Shown here: positions 20,517-32,625 of the stretch, piece after piece | Numbering within the stretch: position 1 is the stretch's first letter | Layout: each line of letters begins with the position of its first letter | Assembly: GCA_025506515.1 (NCBI GenBank) | Contig: CM046452.1 | Location: 40,643,518 to 40,707,517, forward strand | Reading direction: 5' to 3' | Origin: Flaveria trinervia | Taxonomy: Eukaryota > Streptophyta > Magnoliopsida > Asterales > Asteraceae | Length of the DNA: 64,000 nucleotides | The notes under the pieces: generated by a model | The model's database searches: none | What the model was told of the DNA's origin: nothing | Seen by the model: only the letters and a program-made list of their open reading frames with translations | Translations under genes and position numbers: made by a program

Positions 20517-23147
20517 ATGGCTCTCAACAAATCTGAAGTAGAAATGGGGACGATGACCAAAGCACCGATCATCACCGTTGAAAACTTCAGGTCTTGGAGT
20601 AGAAGAATGGAAGGCTTCATTAGATACCAAGACAGCAAAATGTGGAACTTGATTGTCAATGGACCGTACAAGCCAAAGGTGGCTTCACCTGGTGGAAACG
20701 GTGCAATGATAGAAAAAGTTGTCGAGGACTATTCTGATGAAGACAGAAAGAAGATGGACATCGATAGCAATGCTATGACTATTCTCATGACTGCAATACC
20801 GAACTCTATTATGGTGGGATTCGAGCATTGCAAGACTGCCAAAGAATTGTTTGATGCACTTGCTTAGATGTATTCTTGCTCCAATGACTCAAAGAAGGAC
20901 TCACTGAAGCAGCAGTTCGAGAACTTCACTCATATTGCTGGAGAGACCCTCAGCCAGCAGTACTTCAGGTACATGGATCTTATCCCTTCCCTTCAGTCTG
21001 TAAGGTCACTCCTAAACTTAGAGATCTCACTAGAAAGTTCATGAGTGCTCTTCCAAATAAGTGGACATTTTACTGTGTCTCTATCAAGAGAAAAAAAAAC
21101 TTGAACACTCTTTCCATGACTGAGCTCGATGGCATCCTTGATGGATACCGTCTAGAGATGGAGAGTAAGAAAGGCCACCAAACAAGCAGATCTATGAGTC
21201 TTCCTGCTAGCAAAACTTTAATGGTTGCTGAAGGCTCATTAACCCCTCAACCTCAGCACTTCCTGACTTATCAGTAGCCATCCTGCTCACCTAGTCCCTA
21301 CATCACTTATCTTGAGACTCCAAGGTCTCAACATGCTCAACACAATCCCTTCCATGAAAGTTGTGCCTTCGTCTCAGGATGTGGACACTCAGGAGATTTT
21401 CAATACTGCTTTGATGATCTTGAGTGCTTCAGCCCAGATGACGTAGAGTACGTGGACATTGTCTAGCAAATGGCTCTCTTAACTTACAGAGCAAAGAAGT
21501 TCCTTAAGAGAACTGGAAGGCATTTCCTTTAGAACCCAACTACCAGCAACTTCGAGTTTGACAAGACCTGGGCAAAATGTTTCAACAGTAACCAACTGGG
21601 TCATTTTGCAAGGGAATGCAAGGCTCCCAAAACCAATCTGGGAACCCCACAGGCCTCCACACATCCCTCAACCTCAAGCCCACTGAGAAGTCAACTGAGA
21701 CAGCCGCAATGGCTCAAGAAGTTGACTGGAGCTTTATGGTACAGGATGTGACTCTTGCTCAAGCTCTCATGGCTAGAACAGATGATGCCCAGGTATATGA
21801 ACATTCTCTGCACTCCAGACTATATAGCTAAGTTAAACTCTATCAGGATTACAATATGGAAATCGGATCTGACATTGAGTCTTTAAACATTCTAAAATCT
21901 AACTTTAAAAGAGCTGAATCTGACTATCAAAAGAAAATTGATGAGTTGGAGAAAACTGTATCTCTTTTGAAACATGAACACACCAACTACAAGACTCAAA
22001 TCAAGGATCGGATATCCAAATTGTCAAAGGCTCAAGCCCAGCTTGTCACTGCTGAGGCTCAGGCCAGGAAGCATGCTATCTCTGAGCAAAGCTTCCAAGC
22101 TATTCTTGCATCATCCTCCTATTCCAAACTTTGTTATCAGAACAAAGAAGGGTTGGGAACCAATGAAATTTCTCCACCACATTCCTATAGGTCTATCAGA
22201 CAGCCTAGATGTGGTACTGAAGAGCAAGAGGTTCCAACTGCTGACCCTTTCTTTCCAGAGTTAAAGGATGAGGCACCAATAGTGGCCACCACAGGGAAGG
22301 AACATGTAGATAAACCTATCGCCTCCTATGATGATCAAATCCTAACCACCAAAGCCAGAAGAAGCAGAGCTAAAGCTGCTAGGATAACTACTAACAAAGT
22401 GGCTAAATCCAAACTGAAAATTGACCCCAAACAAAAGGGTGTCTTTGTTTCAGTTGGTTTCCAAGTGTTAGGTACTTCTGATTCAGGAAAGGAATGTAAT
22501 ACCAGCATTCCTGTCTTACCAAAGGATCAGTAGTTAAAGGAAAAGTTGCTGACGAAGAAAAGAAAACCAAGAAACAGCAACCCTCACTTTCCCAAAAGTC
22601 TAACATCGCATGCATCACGTGTGGCCTGAAAATCATATGGCAAAAGATTGTTACTACAATCCTACAAGCACACATTATGCAAATAATGTTAGAAAAGAAG
22701 TAGTCAGGGAAGGTTTCACATTGGACCCTTCCATACGGTTCAAGAGTTAAAGAAGGGAAAGCTAGTTTCCAAAGCCAAGTTGCTTTCGGAAGAAACTCCT
22801 TCTTCCGAAGGGAAAATCGCTTCGGAAGCAAAAGCTACTAAGGTTCAGAAGAACAAGAAAGCTCCTTGAAACCATCCCAGAAGAAGACTGCTTCGGAAGA
22901 AAAGGTGGTGAGGACTTCTTCCGAAAAGAAAGAAGCTTCGGAAGAAGACCATGCTGCAAAAGCTTCAACAAGCTCATCCTCCAAGATGAACCAAAGGGTG
23001 GGCTGGAAGATCAAGGAAGATACTACAGCCCAAACCTCTTCCTCAAAGACGTCTGTTGAACCCCCATGCATATCATTTGGTTCAATCATGTCATTATCTT
23101 TGGAAAAACCCAAGACCAATAAAGCTTGGTTTTCTAAACAAAACTGA
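20517..23147 (+). pseudogene. gag: Element B Gag
   Basis: Start ATG 20517 (MALNKSEVEMGT). The capsid-like part contains ITVENFRSWSRRMEGFIRY and YSDEDRKKMDIDSNAM. A stop at 20865 lies at the place where A has its own stop a few codons earlier. A frameshift near 21035 follows. The first knuckle (21578-21619) reads CFNSNQLGHFAREC, with the second Cys replaced by Ser. The coiled coil (21856-22533) contains LESLNILK-like SLNILKSNF and YKTQIKD. A second knuckle at about 22612 reads CITCGLK...MAKDC with a frameshift. The tail (22775-22955) is Ser/Glu/Lys-rich and is coded largely by CTTCGGAAG words. It ends KPKTNKAWFSKQN at 23147. Confidence 0.88.
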
Positions 23148-23152
23148 ATTCT

Positions 23153-23338
23153 CATTTTATGTGCAGGAACATCCATTTGACAAGAACAACAATATATGGA
23201 TTATAGATAGTGGATGCTCGAGGCACATGACAGGGAACAGAAACCCCTTCAACAATTTCAACACTACGATAGAGGTCCTGTCCAGTTTAGAGGTGAGGCC
23301 AGAGGTATATTTCTGGTGGAGCGAGTATATCCAATGAT
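23153..23338 (+). pseudogene. pol: Element B protease
   Basis: WIIDSGCSRHMTG shows the aspartic protease triad DSG intact (23206-23214). The rest is frameshifted and a stop follows at about 23335, before the LLSVS block in the next frame. It would cleave the Gag-Pol polyprotein. Confidence 0.8.
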
Positions 23339-24480
23339 ATGTTAACAGTTGACAAAGTTAACTTTGTCAACCAGCTTGAAAACAATCTGTTAAGTGTTTC
23401 TCGATTCTGTGATCAAAAGCACCAAATGCTTTTCACAAAACATGAGTGCATTATCCTCAAACCAAGGATGACATTTTCTCCAGAATTGGTGCTTCTTAGA
23501 TCTCCCAGGAAAGGGGATATGTACAAGCTTGATATGAACAATGCATCCCCAATGAGTGAAGTATCATGCTTTCTTTCTAAAGCTGATAGTGATGAGTCAA
23601 CACTGTGGCATAAACGTATGTGTCATGTAAATTTTAAGACAATGAACAAATTGGCTAAAAATAACTTGGTACATGGTTTGCCTAAAAAGGAGTTTTTCTG
23701 CAAAGACAACTATGTTGCATGCCTTAAAGGGAAACAACACAAGACATCTCATAAATCCAAATGTGTTAACTCTATCACTACTCCATTGCACTTATTGCAC
23801 ATGGATCTTTTTGGTCTCACAAGTATAATGAGCATTGGAAGGAAATCATATGCCTTGTGTAGTTGATGATTTTACAAGATTCACATGGGTATTATTTTTA
23901 AGAACTAAAGATGAAACTGCTAAATCGTTAAAATCTTTTATTCTTAAAATAGAAAATCAAATTGATCACAAGGTTAAAATAATTAGATGTGATCAAGGGA
24001 CAGAGTTTAAGAACTTCGTTATTGACTCATTCTGTAACTCAAAAGGGATTGCCAGACAATATAGTGCTCCCAGAACTCCTCAACAAAACGGTGTTGCTGA
24101 GAGGAGGAATAGGACACTTATTGAGGCTGCTCGAACTATGTTAGCTGATTCAAAGCTACCTCTAACATTCTGGTCAGAGGCAGTCAGCACTGCATGCTAT
24201 GTGCAGAACAGAGTTCTTATAGTTAAGCCCCTTATGAGCTATGGAACAAGAGGCCACCATTCATTGGCTTTCTAAGGTCCTTTGGCAGCAGGTGTACCAT
24301 ACTTAACACAAAGGACAATTTAGCAAAATTTGCTGAAAAGTCGGATGATGCTATCTTTGTTGGATACTCTTCTAGTTCCAAGGCTTACGGGTATACAACA
24401 TTAAGAATCAACAATTTGAGGAGTCATCCAATATAGTTGTTAATGAGCACACTCCTTGTGTTAGGGAGAATGGACCTGAT
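23339..24480 (+). pseudogene. pol: Element B integrase
   Basis: GAG-pre-integrase zinc region (23339-23866): LWHKRMCHVNF followed by NYVACLKGKQ. The first Cys of the CxxC pair is Tyr here. After a frameshift near 23860 the core (23835-24275) keeps all three catalytic residues: VVDDFTRFTW, IIRCDQGTEF and NGVAERRNRTL. A further frameshift near 24230 breaks the C-terminal part. Confidence 0.88.
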
Positions 24481-25130
24481 CACATCTTTGATTTAGAATT
24501 GTTTCCAAACTATTCTAAACCCTCTTGTCACAATGTTTCAGTTGGAATAGGTGCTGAAAATGATGCTGATGCTGCTGCTAATGATCAACTGTTAAGCTTC
24601 CTAGGCCTAGACCAAATTCTCCAAGTGCTGCAATACATCAAGCTTCCACTATTCACAGATCCGACAGTTTAACTATATCAAGGAATAGTGAAACTTCAAC
24701 AAGTGAGTCACCTACTGAGCCTCAAAACTCATCAGGTGATCCCCCATAACACCAAGCAGAAGGAGGAAGTATTTTGAAGGAACAGACAACTGTTAATACT
24801 ACCTCATATCCAACTATCGATGATGTTTCTCATTCATTCACTCAGTCCTCATTGAATGACTTTGTAACAACAGCTGGACAGAGTGTTCTAGTTCCTGAGC
24901 AGAATATGTCCAACCTGGATCTATCTCTGCAACTAGAAGTGATTCCTCGTCTTAGGATTCACAACACTCATCCAACTAAGAACATCATAGGGAATGTCTC
25001 TGAGGGTGTGAGAACAAGAGGACAGACTCATCAAGGGAATGTCTGCTTGTACACATGCTTCTATCTGAGATGGAACCCAAGAAGGTAGACGATGCCTTGA
25101 AAGATAGTAGCTAGATTGAATCAATGCAAG
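24481..25130 (+). pseudogene. Element B integrase-RT linker
   Basis: Variable Ser/Asn/Thr-rich linker in broken frames. It contains NMSNLDLSLQLEVIPRLRI, close to the same region of A. No catalytic motif. Confidence 0.6.
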
Positions 25131-26598
25131 AGGAGCTGCTTCAATTCAGAGACAGAAGGTATGGAACCTATGTCCGCTACCATCTGGTCAAGTACCCATA
25201 GGCACCAAATGGGTTTTCCAAAACAAGAGAGATGATATAGGCTTGATCATCAAGAATAAGGCAAGACTTGTGGTTCAAGGATACACTCAAGAAGAAGGAA
25301 TCGATTATACTGATATCTTCGCACCAGTTGCAAGACTTGAGGAAGTTAGGATCTTCCTTGCTTATGCTGCATCCAAGGACTTCACAGTATACCAACTTGA
25401 TGTCAAGTGTCCTTTTTCTATACAGGGATATAGACAGGGAAGTCTATGTATGCCAACCTCTAGGATTTGAAGATCCACAGCACCCCAACTATGTGTGCAA
25501 ATTGGATAATCTCTATATGGGCTGCACCAAGCACCTAGGCTGTGGTATGAGACTCTATCTCAGTTTCTTTTGAAGAATGGCTATACTAGAGGTACCATTA
25601 ACAAGACTCTCTTCATTAGAAAGTCTGGAAAGGACATTTTGCTAGTACAAGTCTATGTCGATGACATCATATTTGGTTCCTCAAATGACCAAATGTGCAA
25701 GGACATTGAGAGCATTATGAAGAAGAAGTTTGAGATGAGCTCCATAGGAAAAATGGACTTTTTCCTTGGAATTCAAGTAAAGCAACTGAAGGAATGGTTC
25801 TTCATTAATCAATCTAAATATGTCTCTGCCATCTTAGAAAGATTTGAGATGAAGGATTGCAAGCCTGCCAAGACACCCATACCTAAAAACCATAATCTTT
25901 CTCCTGACCTTGAGGGGGAGGATGCTGATCAACATCAGTATAGGGAATATATTGGTTATCTGATGTATCTTACAGTAAGTAGACCTGATATCATGTTTGC
26001 TACTTGCATTTGTGCAAGATATCAGGCTGTTCCTAAGGTGTGTCACCTAGGTGCTGTTAAGAGAATCCTCAGATACCTCAAAGGAGGACCTAAACTAGGT
26101 CTCTGGTATCCCAGAAACAAGGATTTCAATCTTTATGGATACTCTGATAGTGACTATGGCGGCTGCAATATTGACAAGAAATCAACATCGGGAGGATGTC
26201 AATTTCTTGGTGGAAGGATCATCTCATGACAGTACAAGAAACAATCCTGTGTCTCTACATCAACTGCTGAAGCTGAATACATTGTTGCTGCTGGCTGCTG
26301 TGCTCAACTGCTATGGATTCAAAATCAAATGTTAGACTATGGATTCAACTTTATGAGTACTCCTATCCAAATTGACAACAACAGTGCTATCTCCATTACT
26401 AAAAATCCGGTGAAGCACTCCAAGACTAAACACATTGGCATGAGGTATCATTTCATTAGAGACATTCATGAGAAAAATCTAATCAAGTTAATCAAAGTTG
26501 ATTCAAATGAACATTATGCTGATCTGTTTACCAAAGCTTTTGATGAACAAAGGTTTAAGTATCTTATAACAGCTATTGGGATGATAAACATTGACTAA
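25131..26598 (+). pseudogene. pol: Element B RT and RNase H
   Basis: PIGTKWVFQN, KARLVVQGYTQEEGIDY and FAPVARLEEVRIFLAYAA, then a frameshift in the LDVKCPF block (about 25415). Frame 25570-26229 has LVQVYVDDIIFGS with intact YVDD, FFLGIQVKQ, RPDIMFATCICARY and ILRYLKG. A Trp codon has become TGA at 26227-26229. RNase H continues with STAEAEYI, QNQMLDYGFNF, TKHIGMRYHFIRD and ADLFTKAF, and ends AIGMINID at 26598. Confidence 0.9.
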
Positions 26599-27238
26599 TC
26601 TGATCTCTTTTGAAAACTATTTTAATATGTAAGTCTTTTGTCAATACAATTTAAGCCCTGTTACAAGAAAATTCTCTCTGAAATTTTCTAAGTGTAAATT
26701 CCTTCCGAAGAGAAATTAACCTTCGGAAGACACTCTCATATCTTCCGAGCATAATCTCTCAAAGGATAACTTTCTTCTCGGAAGAATTTTTGGTCTCGGA
26801 AGAAGCGATTGATTGCATATGAGATCTACTTCCGAAACTTACACATTCTCTATTCGGAAGCAACTCTAACCTTCGGAAGCATATAATTGGCTTCGGAAGT
26901 AAGAATTGCCTTCGGAAGACAAGTTACCTTCGGAAATGTTTTACACTCGGAAAAGAGATCTCACTGTGTAACGTAAATTTATTGGGCCCCACACTGTAAA
27001 AAGAAATGATTTTGTTAATGATGTCAGATTATTTAACTAAATTTTAACCTTACCGCCACTGTCATTTCATACACTAAACCATCACATCACCTTATCCTAA
27101 CCCCCGTTACCGCCTCTCCACAATCTTTTAAATAATCTCGACTATTCACTTTCACTTTCTTACTTGCAAAGTTTACAGCCCTAGAAATTTCTCGTACTCA
27201 TCTTTACCCAGCTCAAATCATTCCCATTCAACTTCCAA
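26599..27238 (+). other. Element B spacer between pol and ORF3
   Basis: Non-coding 640 bp. CTTCGGAAG/CTTCCGAAG words crowd 26702-26950, matching the word of the B LTRs. The rest precedes the ORF3 start and has no ORF. Confidence 0.8.
26702..26950. repeat. CTTCGGAAG array in B spacer
   Basis: About twelve copies of CCTTCGGAAG, CTTCCGAA or CTCGGAAG occur in 250 bp, in both orientations, with spacing of about 15-25 bp. This is the densest cluster of this word in the window. Confidence 0.85.
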
Positions 27239-27487
27239 ATGGCGTTCAATCCTCAGCACAACCAGGTCGCACTTCTTGATTCATCAAGAGATGTTGACTT
27301 CTCAGATATCATATCCTTCCTAACCCAATATTCCTACTACACCGCTCTAACTGTTAACCCCACAATTTACTCAAACCATATGTCTGAATTTTAGGCAATG
27401 GTCAGATTTAAACCCTAAACAGGGTTCGTGTCATTCGATCGACCATCTGTGGCCAGGAGTTGGTCATTTCTGAAAAGCTCATCAGGG

Positions 27488-27492
27488 AGCAT
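27488..27492. repeat. Target site duplication of element C, left
   Basis: AGCAT precedes the left LTR of C and is repeated at 39874-39878. It proves C integrated within element B ORF3. Confidence 0.92.
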
Positions 27493-27693
27493 TGCTAGGA
27501 TCAGTGATCTACGTTTTATTGATTAGAGAGTATAGCAGCGGAATTCTAACAATGAATTAGCCAATTCACAAGAACGAAACGATATTCAATGAAGAACAAA
27601 AACGGTTATAGAAAGAGAGAATTCTGCAAATATATTTATTCAATATTCGCTTTTGTGGTAACGGAATGTCACAATTACAATTAGGTTGACACC

Positions 27694-27727
27694 TCTTATA
27701 TAAGAGATGTGACGTCTGCTGATGTCA
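27694..27727 (-). promoter_or_regulatory. TATA box with TGACGTC elements, C 3' LTR
   Basis: Minus-strand TATA CTTATATAAG (27694-27703), itself a palindrome, lies 6 bp from TGACGTC (27710-27716) and close to TGATGTCA (27720-27727). TGACG-type sequences are known bZIP (as-1/CRE-like) binding sites in plants. The same cluster is in the other C LTR (39215-39245) and in the G LTR. Confidence 0.65.
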
Positions 27728-27758
27728 CTTGATAGTGACATCTAACAGAATTATTCCA

Positions 27759-28290
27759 ACTGAAACACAAGTACTGAAGATGTCAAAACAGCTGACATCT
27801 TCTTACAAAAATACCAAGTGTTATCACTTACTATAACTACTGAAAAACATAAAACTACTGAAGAACAAGCTCTTCAGTCGTTTAACAAAACTACTAAAAG
27901 TAAAAACATAAAACTACTGATATCACAACTACTGAAGAAGTACTCTTCAGCTGTTGTGACAAACTACTGAAGCTTCAGTACTTGGTCTTCAGACTTGAAC
28001 TTTAGATGTTTCATCAGCTGATGACTTCAGTAGATAACATCAGCTGATGTCTTCAGTCTTTGTCTTCAGACTTTGTACACCAGTTGTTGATCTTCAGTAC
28101 TGGTAGACTCTTCAGCTGTTGTACTTCAGTACTTGGTCTTCAGCTTCAGCACTTGTGTTCTTCAGCTGTTGAACTTCAGCACTTTAGTCTTCAGCTGTTG
28201 ACGTCTTCAGCACTTGATCTTCAGCTGTTGGAGTTTTCAGCACTTGTCGAACTGCTGATGAAGCTTTCAGCAGTTGTTGTGATATCATGT
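27759..28290. repeat. ACTACTGAAG / CAGCTG word array in C 3' LTR
   Basis: More than 25 short words over 530 bp: ACTACTGAAG, its reverse CTTCAGTAGT, CTTCAGCTGTTG, CTTCAGCACTTG and the perfect palindrome CATCAGCTGATG. Spacing is irregular, about 15-30 bp. Confidence 0.85.
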
Positions 28291-28340
28291 GGAACTTAGA
28301 GGTTTTCTGATCTTGGCTCATTGGTTCTTTTGGTCCAACA

Positions 28341-28350
28341 AACTCCCCCT
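28341..28350 (-). other. Polypurine tract, element C
   Basis: AGGGGGAGTT on the minus strand abuts the 3' LTR. It is an exact Sirevirus-type tract. Confidence 0.9.
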
Positions 28351-28557
28351 GATCCAATACAGCCAAAACCTCTAATTTATTTATTTTCCCACTTATTCTT
28401 GGCAAAAAGGTTGGTCTTTTTCCTTCTTGATCAGTAGAGAAGATGACCCATATAAGCTCCGGCCTGGGAAGAAATCTCAGATATTTGTTTGGCAAGATAT
28501 GAGTGGGAACTCTGTTTTGGGGAACCGGACACAGAGTTGTTATCCCATTCATGAGAT
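28351..28557 (-). other. Sequence between C ORF3 stop and PPT
   Basis: About 200 bp conserved between C and G. In a frame different from the ORF3 end, both encode CPVPQ/CPIPQ, a downstream LP, and ISGKIN blocks. This may be the true ORF3 C-terminus behind an ancestral frameshift, or untranslated. Confidence 0.45.
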
Positions 28558-31500
28558 CTACTTCCCGTGTATAAGCCTGTAGGATTCTCTGGTGTATGCT
28601 CTGAGAAACATGATTTGTTCTTCCATGGTCAGGTTCTCGGCTTCACCATCAAACAATCCTTCTCGCCCATACAGCTCTGAGATGTACTTGGCCTGTTTAC
28701 CATTTTTGAGCTCAACTGTTGTAATCTGTCTGTATGCAAACTCATCAGGATGAGTCCCTTCAAGTAACAGACTGAGCTTATTTTGTTTGAAGTTCTCAAG
28801 CCTCTTGTAGACTAACCCCTTTTTAATACTTCTGTTCTCTAACATCATTTGGGGTGGTTGTTTAGTCTCATAGGCCTTCTTGAAGTCTTCGACAATCTCC
28901 CAGGGTGATACTACAAGGGCCACTGTGATCTCCTCATCTACGATCCTTTTGACTTGGCCCTTGTATCTCGAAGGAATGTCTTTCTATACAATCTTGTGAG
29001 CCACCCTAGGATCAGGCCATACTCTCACATTTTCCTTCTGATATTGATATGTGTTGGCAAGAGTGTACAACCTCAAAGCTTCTTTCTTCATACTAATAAT
29101 TGATGATGAAGCAGCATAAGTTTTGTCAATGCTTTTCAGCATTTCATCATCATGAAGCTTTTGCTGCTACTCTTCTTCAATCTTACTCACAGCATCCATC
29201 TGTGAGGTGGGAGTGATGGGCATGGGTTTGGCTTTCGTCAATGTTAGAACTGCAGACAGAGGCAGCCTATCTTCTTCCACATCATCCTCTTCTTCTTCTT
29301 CTTCTATCCTCAGCACCCTTCTCCTCCTTCTAGGTGCATCACTGGATGATGGTTGGGTTGGTAAGGAATTGGTTTTGAAGATTGAGGATGTTTGGATTTG
29401 GGCATTGAGATTGGTTTGGAGATTTGAGGGGTAGGTTGTTTTTGAGTGGGTGGAAGGGAAGGTTGTTCAAGCATTTTGGTGGTGAGTTTGGCCTTTGTAA
29501 GTCTTGCCATTTCAAACCTTTTTCCAGCCCCAGCCTCATCAAGGGCTTCAATGATAATCCCCTTATGGAATTGCTCAGACAGACAGATTCTGGTGGCTAT
29601 ATGAACGAATCTCCATCCAAGATCTTCCTAAGTATTCGGAAATGAAACGACTCATGATCTCCAATCTCTCTTTTTTCCAGTACATCATACCCAGCCCATC
29701 TGGTTTGAATCTCCTCCACTTCCAACTTCATGATCTCACTATCTAATGTGGCTGTATCAAAACCTTGCTTGAAGAGTTGCTCAATGATTTTGTCCATGGA
29801 TCGGCTGTGTGTGTCATCTGCATCTTTTACCAGCTCTTCCAAGGATTTTTTCTCAGCAGTAGGTTGATCACCAGCACTTTTCTTTCTTTTGTAAGTGATC
29901 AGTTTTTTGCTTCTCTGTTTCCAACTCTTGGGTTTTCTCTTTGCCTTCTCATCCTCAGTTCTTTTCCTCTTCTTTTCTTTTACTGCAGTACTCTCCCCCT
30001 TTTTGGATGCATTGGAGACAGGGTTTTGTACCGCAGAAAGTGTCTTGAGCACAACATCATCAATAAGTGTTGTAGACTCTAGGAAATCCTCTCATCAATG
30101 GCTTTAGTAACAATTTCATTGATGATGGAGTGATGAGAGGGAGGGATTGTTGGAATACAGCACCATCTGCTCTAGGGGGTTCTGTCCCAGAGAGATAGTG
30201 CCAAAAGCAGAAGCTGGAGGCTCAGTGAAGTACGAGGGAAAGTGTTTGGGGAACCTTCAAATGAAGGTGCCATCTGTGGGTTGGTGGACGCAGATGGTCT
30301 TGTTCCTTAGAAGGTTTGGCAAGCAGCTCTTTGAGTCTGCTCACCTCCTCCTCCAGGATGGTGTTTTGGGCGATTACATCATAAAAGAAGCCCAGGTCAT
30401 CATCAGTAGATACCGAATCACCTGACCTCCTGATAGGATCAGGAAGAACATGCACTGAGTGTAGCTCAGTTGTAGCATGTGCCCCTTTGTCTTGGACTGG
30501 GGACTTCCTGCCTCAGGACTATGTCCGTCATCAGCAGTTGCCTCTGGTAAGGTCTTAGTAATGGTACCAACTACCACCTGATCATGCTGACGCTGGAGAA
30601 GTGGCAGCCTCACCAGAAGTTCCAATCTCCATTGCTACACTAGGAGAAGGAACATTGTAACCCCTATGCTGTGGGTTCTCAGCTGCACTTTGGTCCTCCC
30701 CCTCAATGGTAGAAGTGATCCCAGAAGTAATTGGTATCTAGGGAGGGGGTGAGGAGTGCAACTGAGTCAACACTTGTGCAACAAGCAATGGAGGACTTTG
30801 GGGGGCGGTTGCATGGGGAGAAGGGTTAGAAGCAGTGTGCACCTGGGGAGGATGGTGCTCTTCAATGGCAATCTCCTCAAGTGAGGAAGATCCCAGATGT
30901 GTGGGTACCCCTTGTGTGGTGGCTGCAGGCTCCTTTTGAGAGGAATCCTGAGCGGCTATGGCTAGAAGAGTCCTTATATCCACTAGGGGGTTATAACCAG
31001 TGGATATAGCCTGCATTTGTGTTGCAGGGGCATCCTCAGGGGACTCATTTCCCTGAGTAGCCTTTTTGGTTTTCTTTTTAGTGGGTTTGGTGGGGACTTT
31101 TGATTTGGAGGTGGTGGCTGGGGGTTCCAGCTCCGTGGGTTTGTGCAGCTTGGCAGCCAGTTTGAGTGATTGGTCAGAGTTGTGCCGGGAGTATACTTCA
31201 GGCAAAACAGCCAGAGCAGGGACTCCCAGGCCAACAAGTCCCTCAGCTTGAAGCTGGTTTGTAATTATGGCCATTATGAACCGCGGATATAATATCCAAC
31301 GGTTAGCAGTTTGTTTTTGGGCCATATCCTTGAGCTCTAAAAATAGTATTTCTAAAAAATTTAAAGGCTGTTGCTCAAGAATGGAGTACATTACCTGCTG
31401 CCACTTTGTAGACATTTGATCCCAAGACGAAGTCTTAGGAGCCAAACAGACATTTACCATGTGAAAGATTAGATGTTCAGCATCATGGAAATGTTTCTTC

Positions 31501-31875
31501 AGTATGGTGGAGGCACTAAGGTTTCCCCGATATCCATGGTGGGCAAAGGATAAATCAGTTGTGCCCTTTGGATATCCAGCAGGAGAAGTGGCATCATCCA
31601 GGTGTAGAGTTTGACGAAGTATATCGGGAGTGATGACCACTTCGTGGTTGTTGATGACCGACCGAGAGACGCTGTGTTGTTCTCCTCAGTGGTGAGGGTG
31701 ACGTTCATCCAAAACTGGTTAAGGGATTCGGCATGAATGATTGGATTGAGAAGAAAGGCCGTTTTGTAGGGTGACTGGACCATAAGATCAATAGCATTAT
31801 CGAACTTAGCCCAAAATGGCGATTGGTGAGGTAAGCTACACAGTTGTGTCGCGGGTTGAGTTGCATGGACGCCAT
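28558..31875 (-). pseudogene. Element C ORF3
   Basis: Start ATG 31875 (MASMQLNPRHNCVAYLT), nearly the same start as in G. A frameshift follows within about 60 nt. The blocks then read NPIIHAESLNQFW, VVITPDILRQTLHLDDA (31640 on), HLIFHMVNVCLAPKTSSWDQM, and WILYPRFIMAIITNQLQ with VLPEVYSRHNSDQS. A Pro/Ser/Lys-rich section with KKKTKKATQ follows, then a second basic region (KEKKRKRTEDEKAKRKP, 30052-29900) and an acidic helical part. The C-terminal part (28923-28558) has VVSPWEIVEDFKKAYE and RQITTVELKNGKQAKYI. About 1100 codons with a few frame breaks. No transmembrane span is visible. Env-like by position only. Confidence 0.8.
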
Positions 31876-32625
31876 TTAGGAGAGAGAAGTTTTGGAGAGA
31901 TGAACGTTAGGTTTGAAGAAGATGAAGCTCTGAAGGATTAGGTCAGGGATATTTATAGGGTACGGGTTAGAAAACAACTGAAGTATTTGGTGTTAGTCAT
32001 CAGTAGTTTTAAACGACTGTTGACATGGTATTACCCTTTCAGACGTTGAAACAGCTGAAGTCGTGGTATTAGGCATCAGTAGTTAGAAAACTACTGAAAG
32101 CCATGGTTTTGACTTCAGATGATGAAACAACTGAGGATTTGGTGTTTGTCATCAGTAGTTGTGAAACTACTGAAGACAGTGGTTTTGTCATCAGTTGTTG
32201 TAAACAGCTGAAGACTTGGTATTAGTCATCAGTAGTTATAAAACTACTGAAGACATGGTTTTGCTTTAGTTGTTTAGAATGAAACAGCAGTTGTAGAAAC
32301 AACTGAAGAGAAAGTTCTCTTCAGTAGTTTTCGTCAATTCATAGCCTTTCAGTTGTTTCATATTGTCCTTAACACTTACTCATCAGACTTTGCATCTGCG
32401 TTTCAGGTGTTTCATAGGACGTCATACTTATCTGTTTGCACTGATTTCAGTAGTTGTAACTACATCAGTAGTTTGGAACAGATAAAGTACTTCAGTACTT
32501 GTGAGGCATTTAGCCGTCAGTAGTTATAAAAACTACTGAAGGTGAAAGGACTCATCAGTACTTATATGTGACATGGGTACCAATGATCACCAGTAATTAT
32601 AACTGAAATCATCAGTAGTTGTCAC
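31876..32625 (-). other. Element C spacer between pol and ORF3
   Basis: Non-coding 750 bp, dominated by a tandem hairpin array (31999-32320) and further CAGTAGTT words to about 32620. No ORF. Confidence 0.8.
31999..32320. repeat. Tandem hairpin array in C spacer
   Basis: About eight units of 37-40 bp follow the pattern CATCAGTAGTT, short loop, AACTACTGAAGAC, TGGTTTTGT. Each unit is a hairpin with a stem of about 8 bp and a loop of about 4 nt. Unit 32217-32255 pairs CAGTAGTT with AACTACTG. The stem word is that of the C LTR. Confidence 0.85.

Larger units (their letters stand above)
27493..28340 (-). mobile_element. 3' LTR of element C
   Basis: 848 bp, from TGCTAGGATCAG to GGTCCAACA. It contains a TATA box and TGACGTC/TGATGTCA sites (27694-27727), and an array of ACTACTGAAG, CAGCTGTTG and CATCAGCTGATG words (27759-28290). 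Confidence 0.93.

Noticed and set aside
30865..31356. Plus-strand ORFs antisense to ORF3 in C and G (for example 60865-61356, 163 codons)
   Set aside because: They mirror the well-supported minus-strand ORF3 blocks and have no features of their own. They are shadows.
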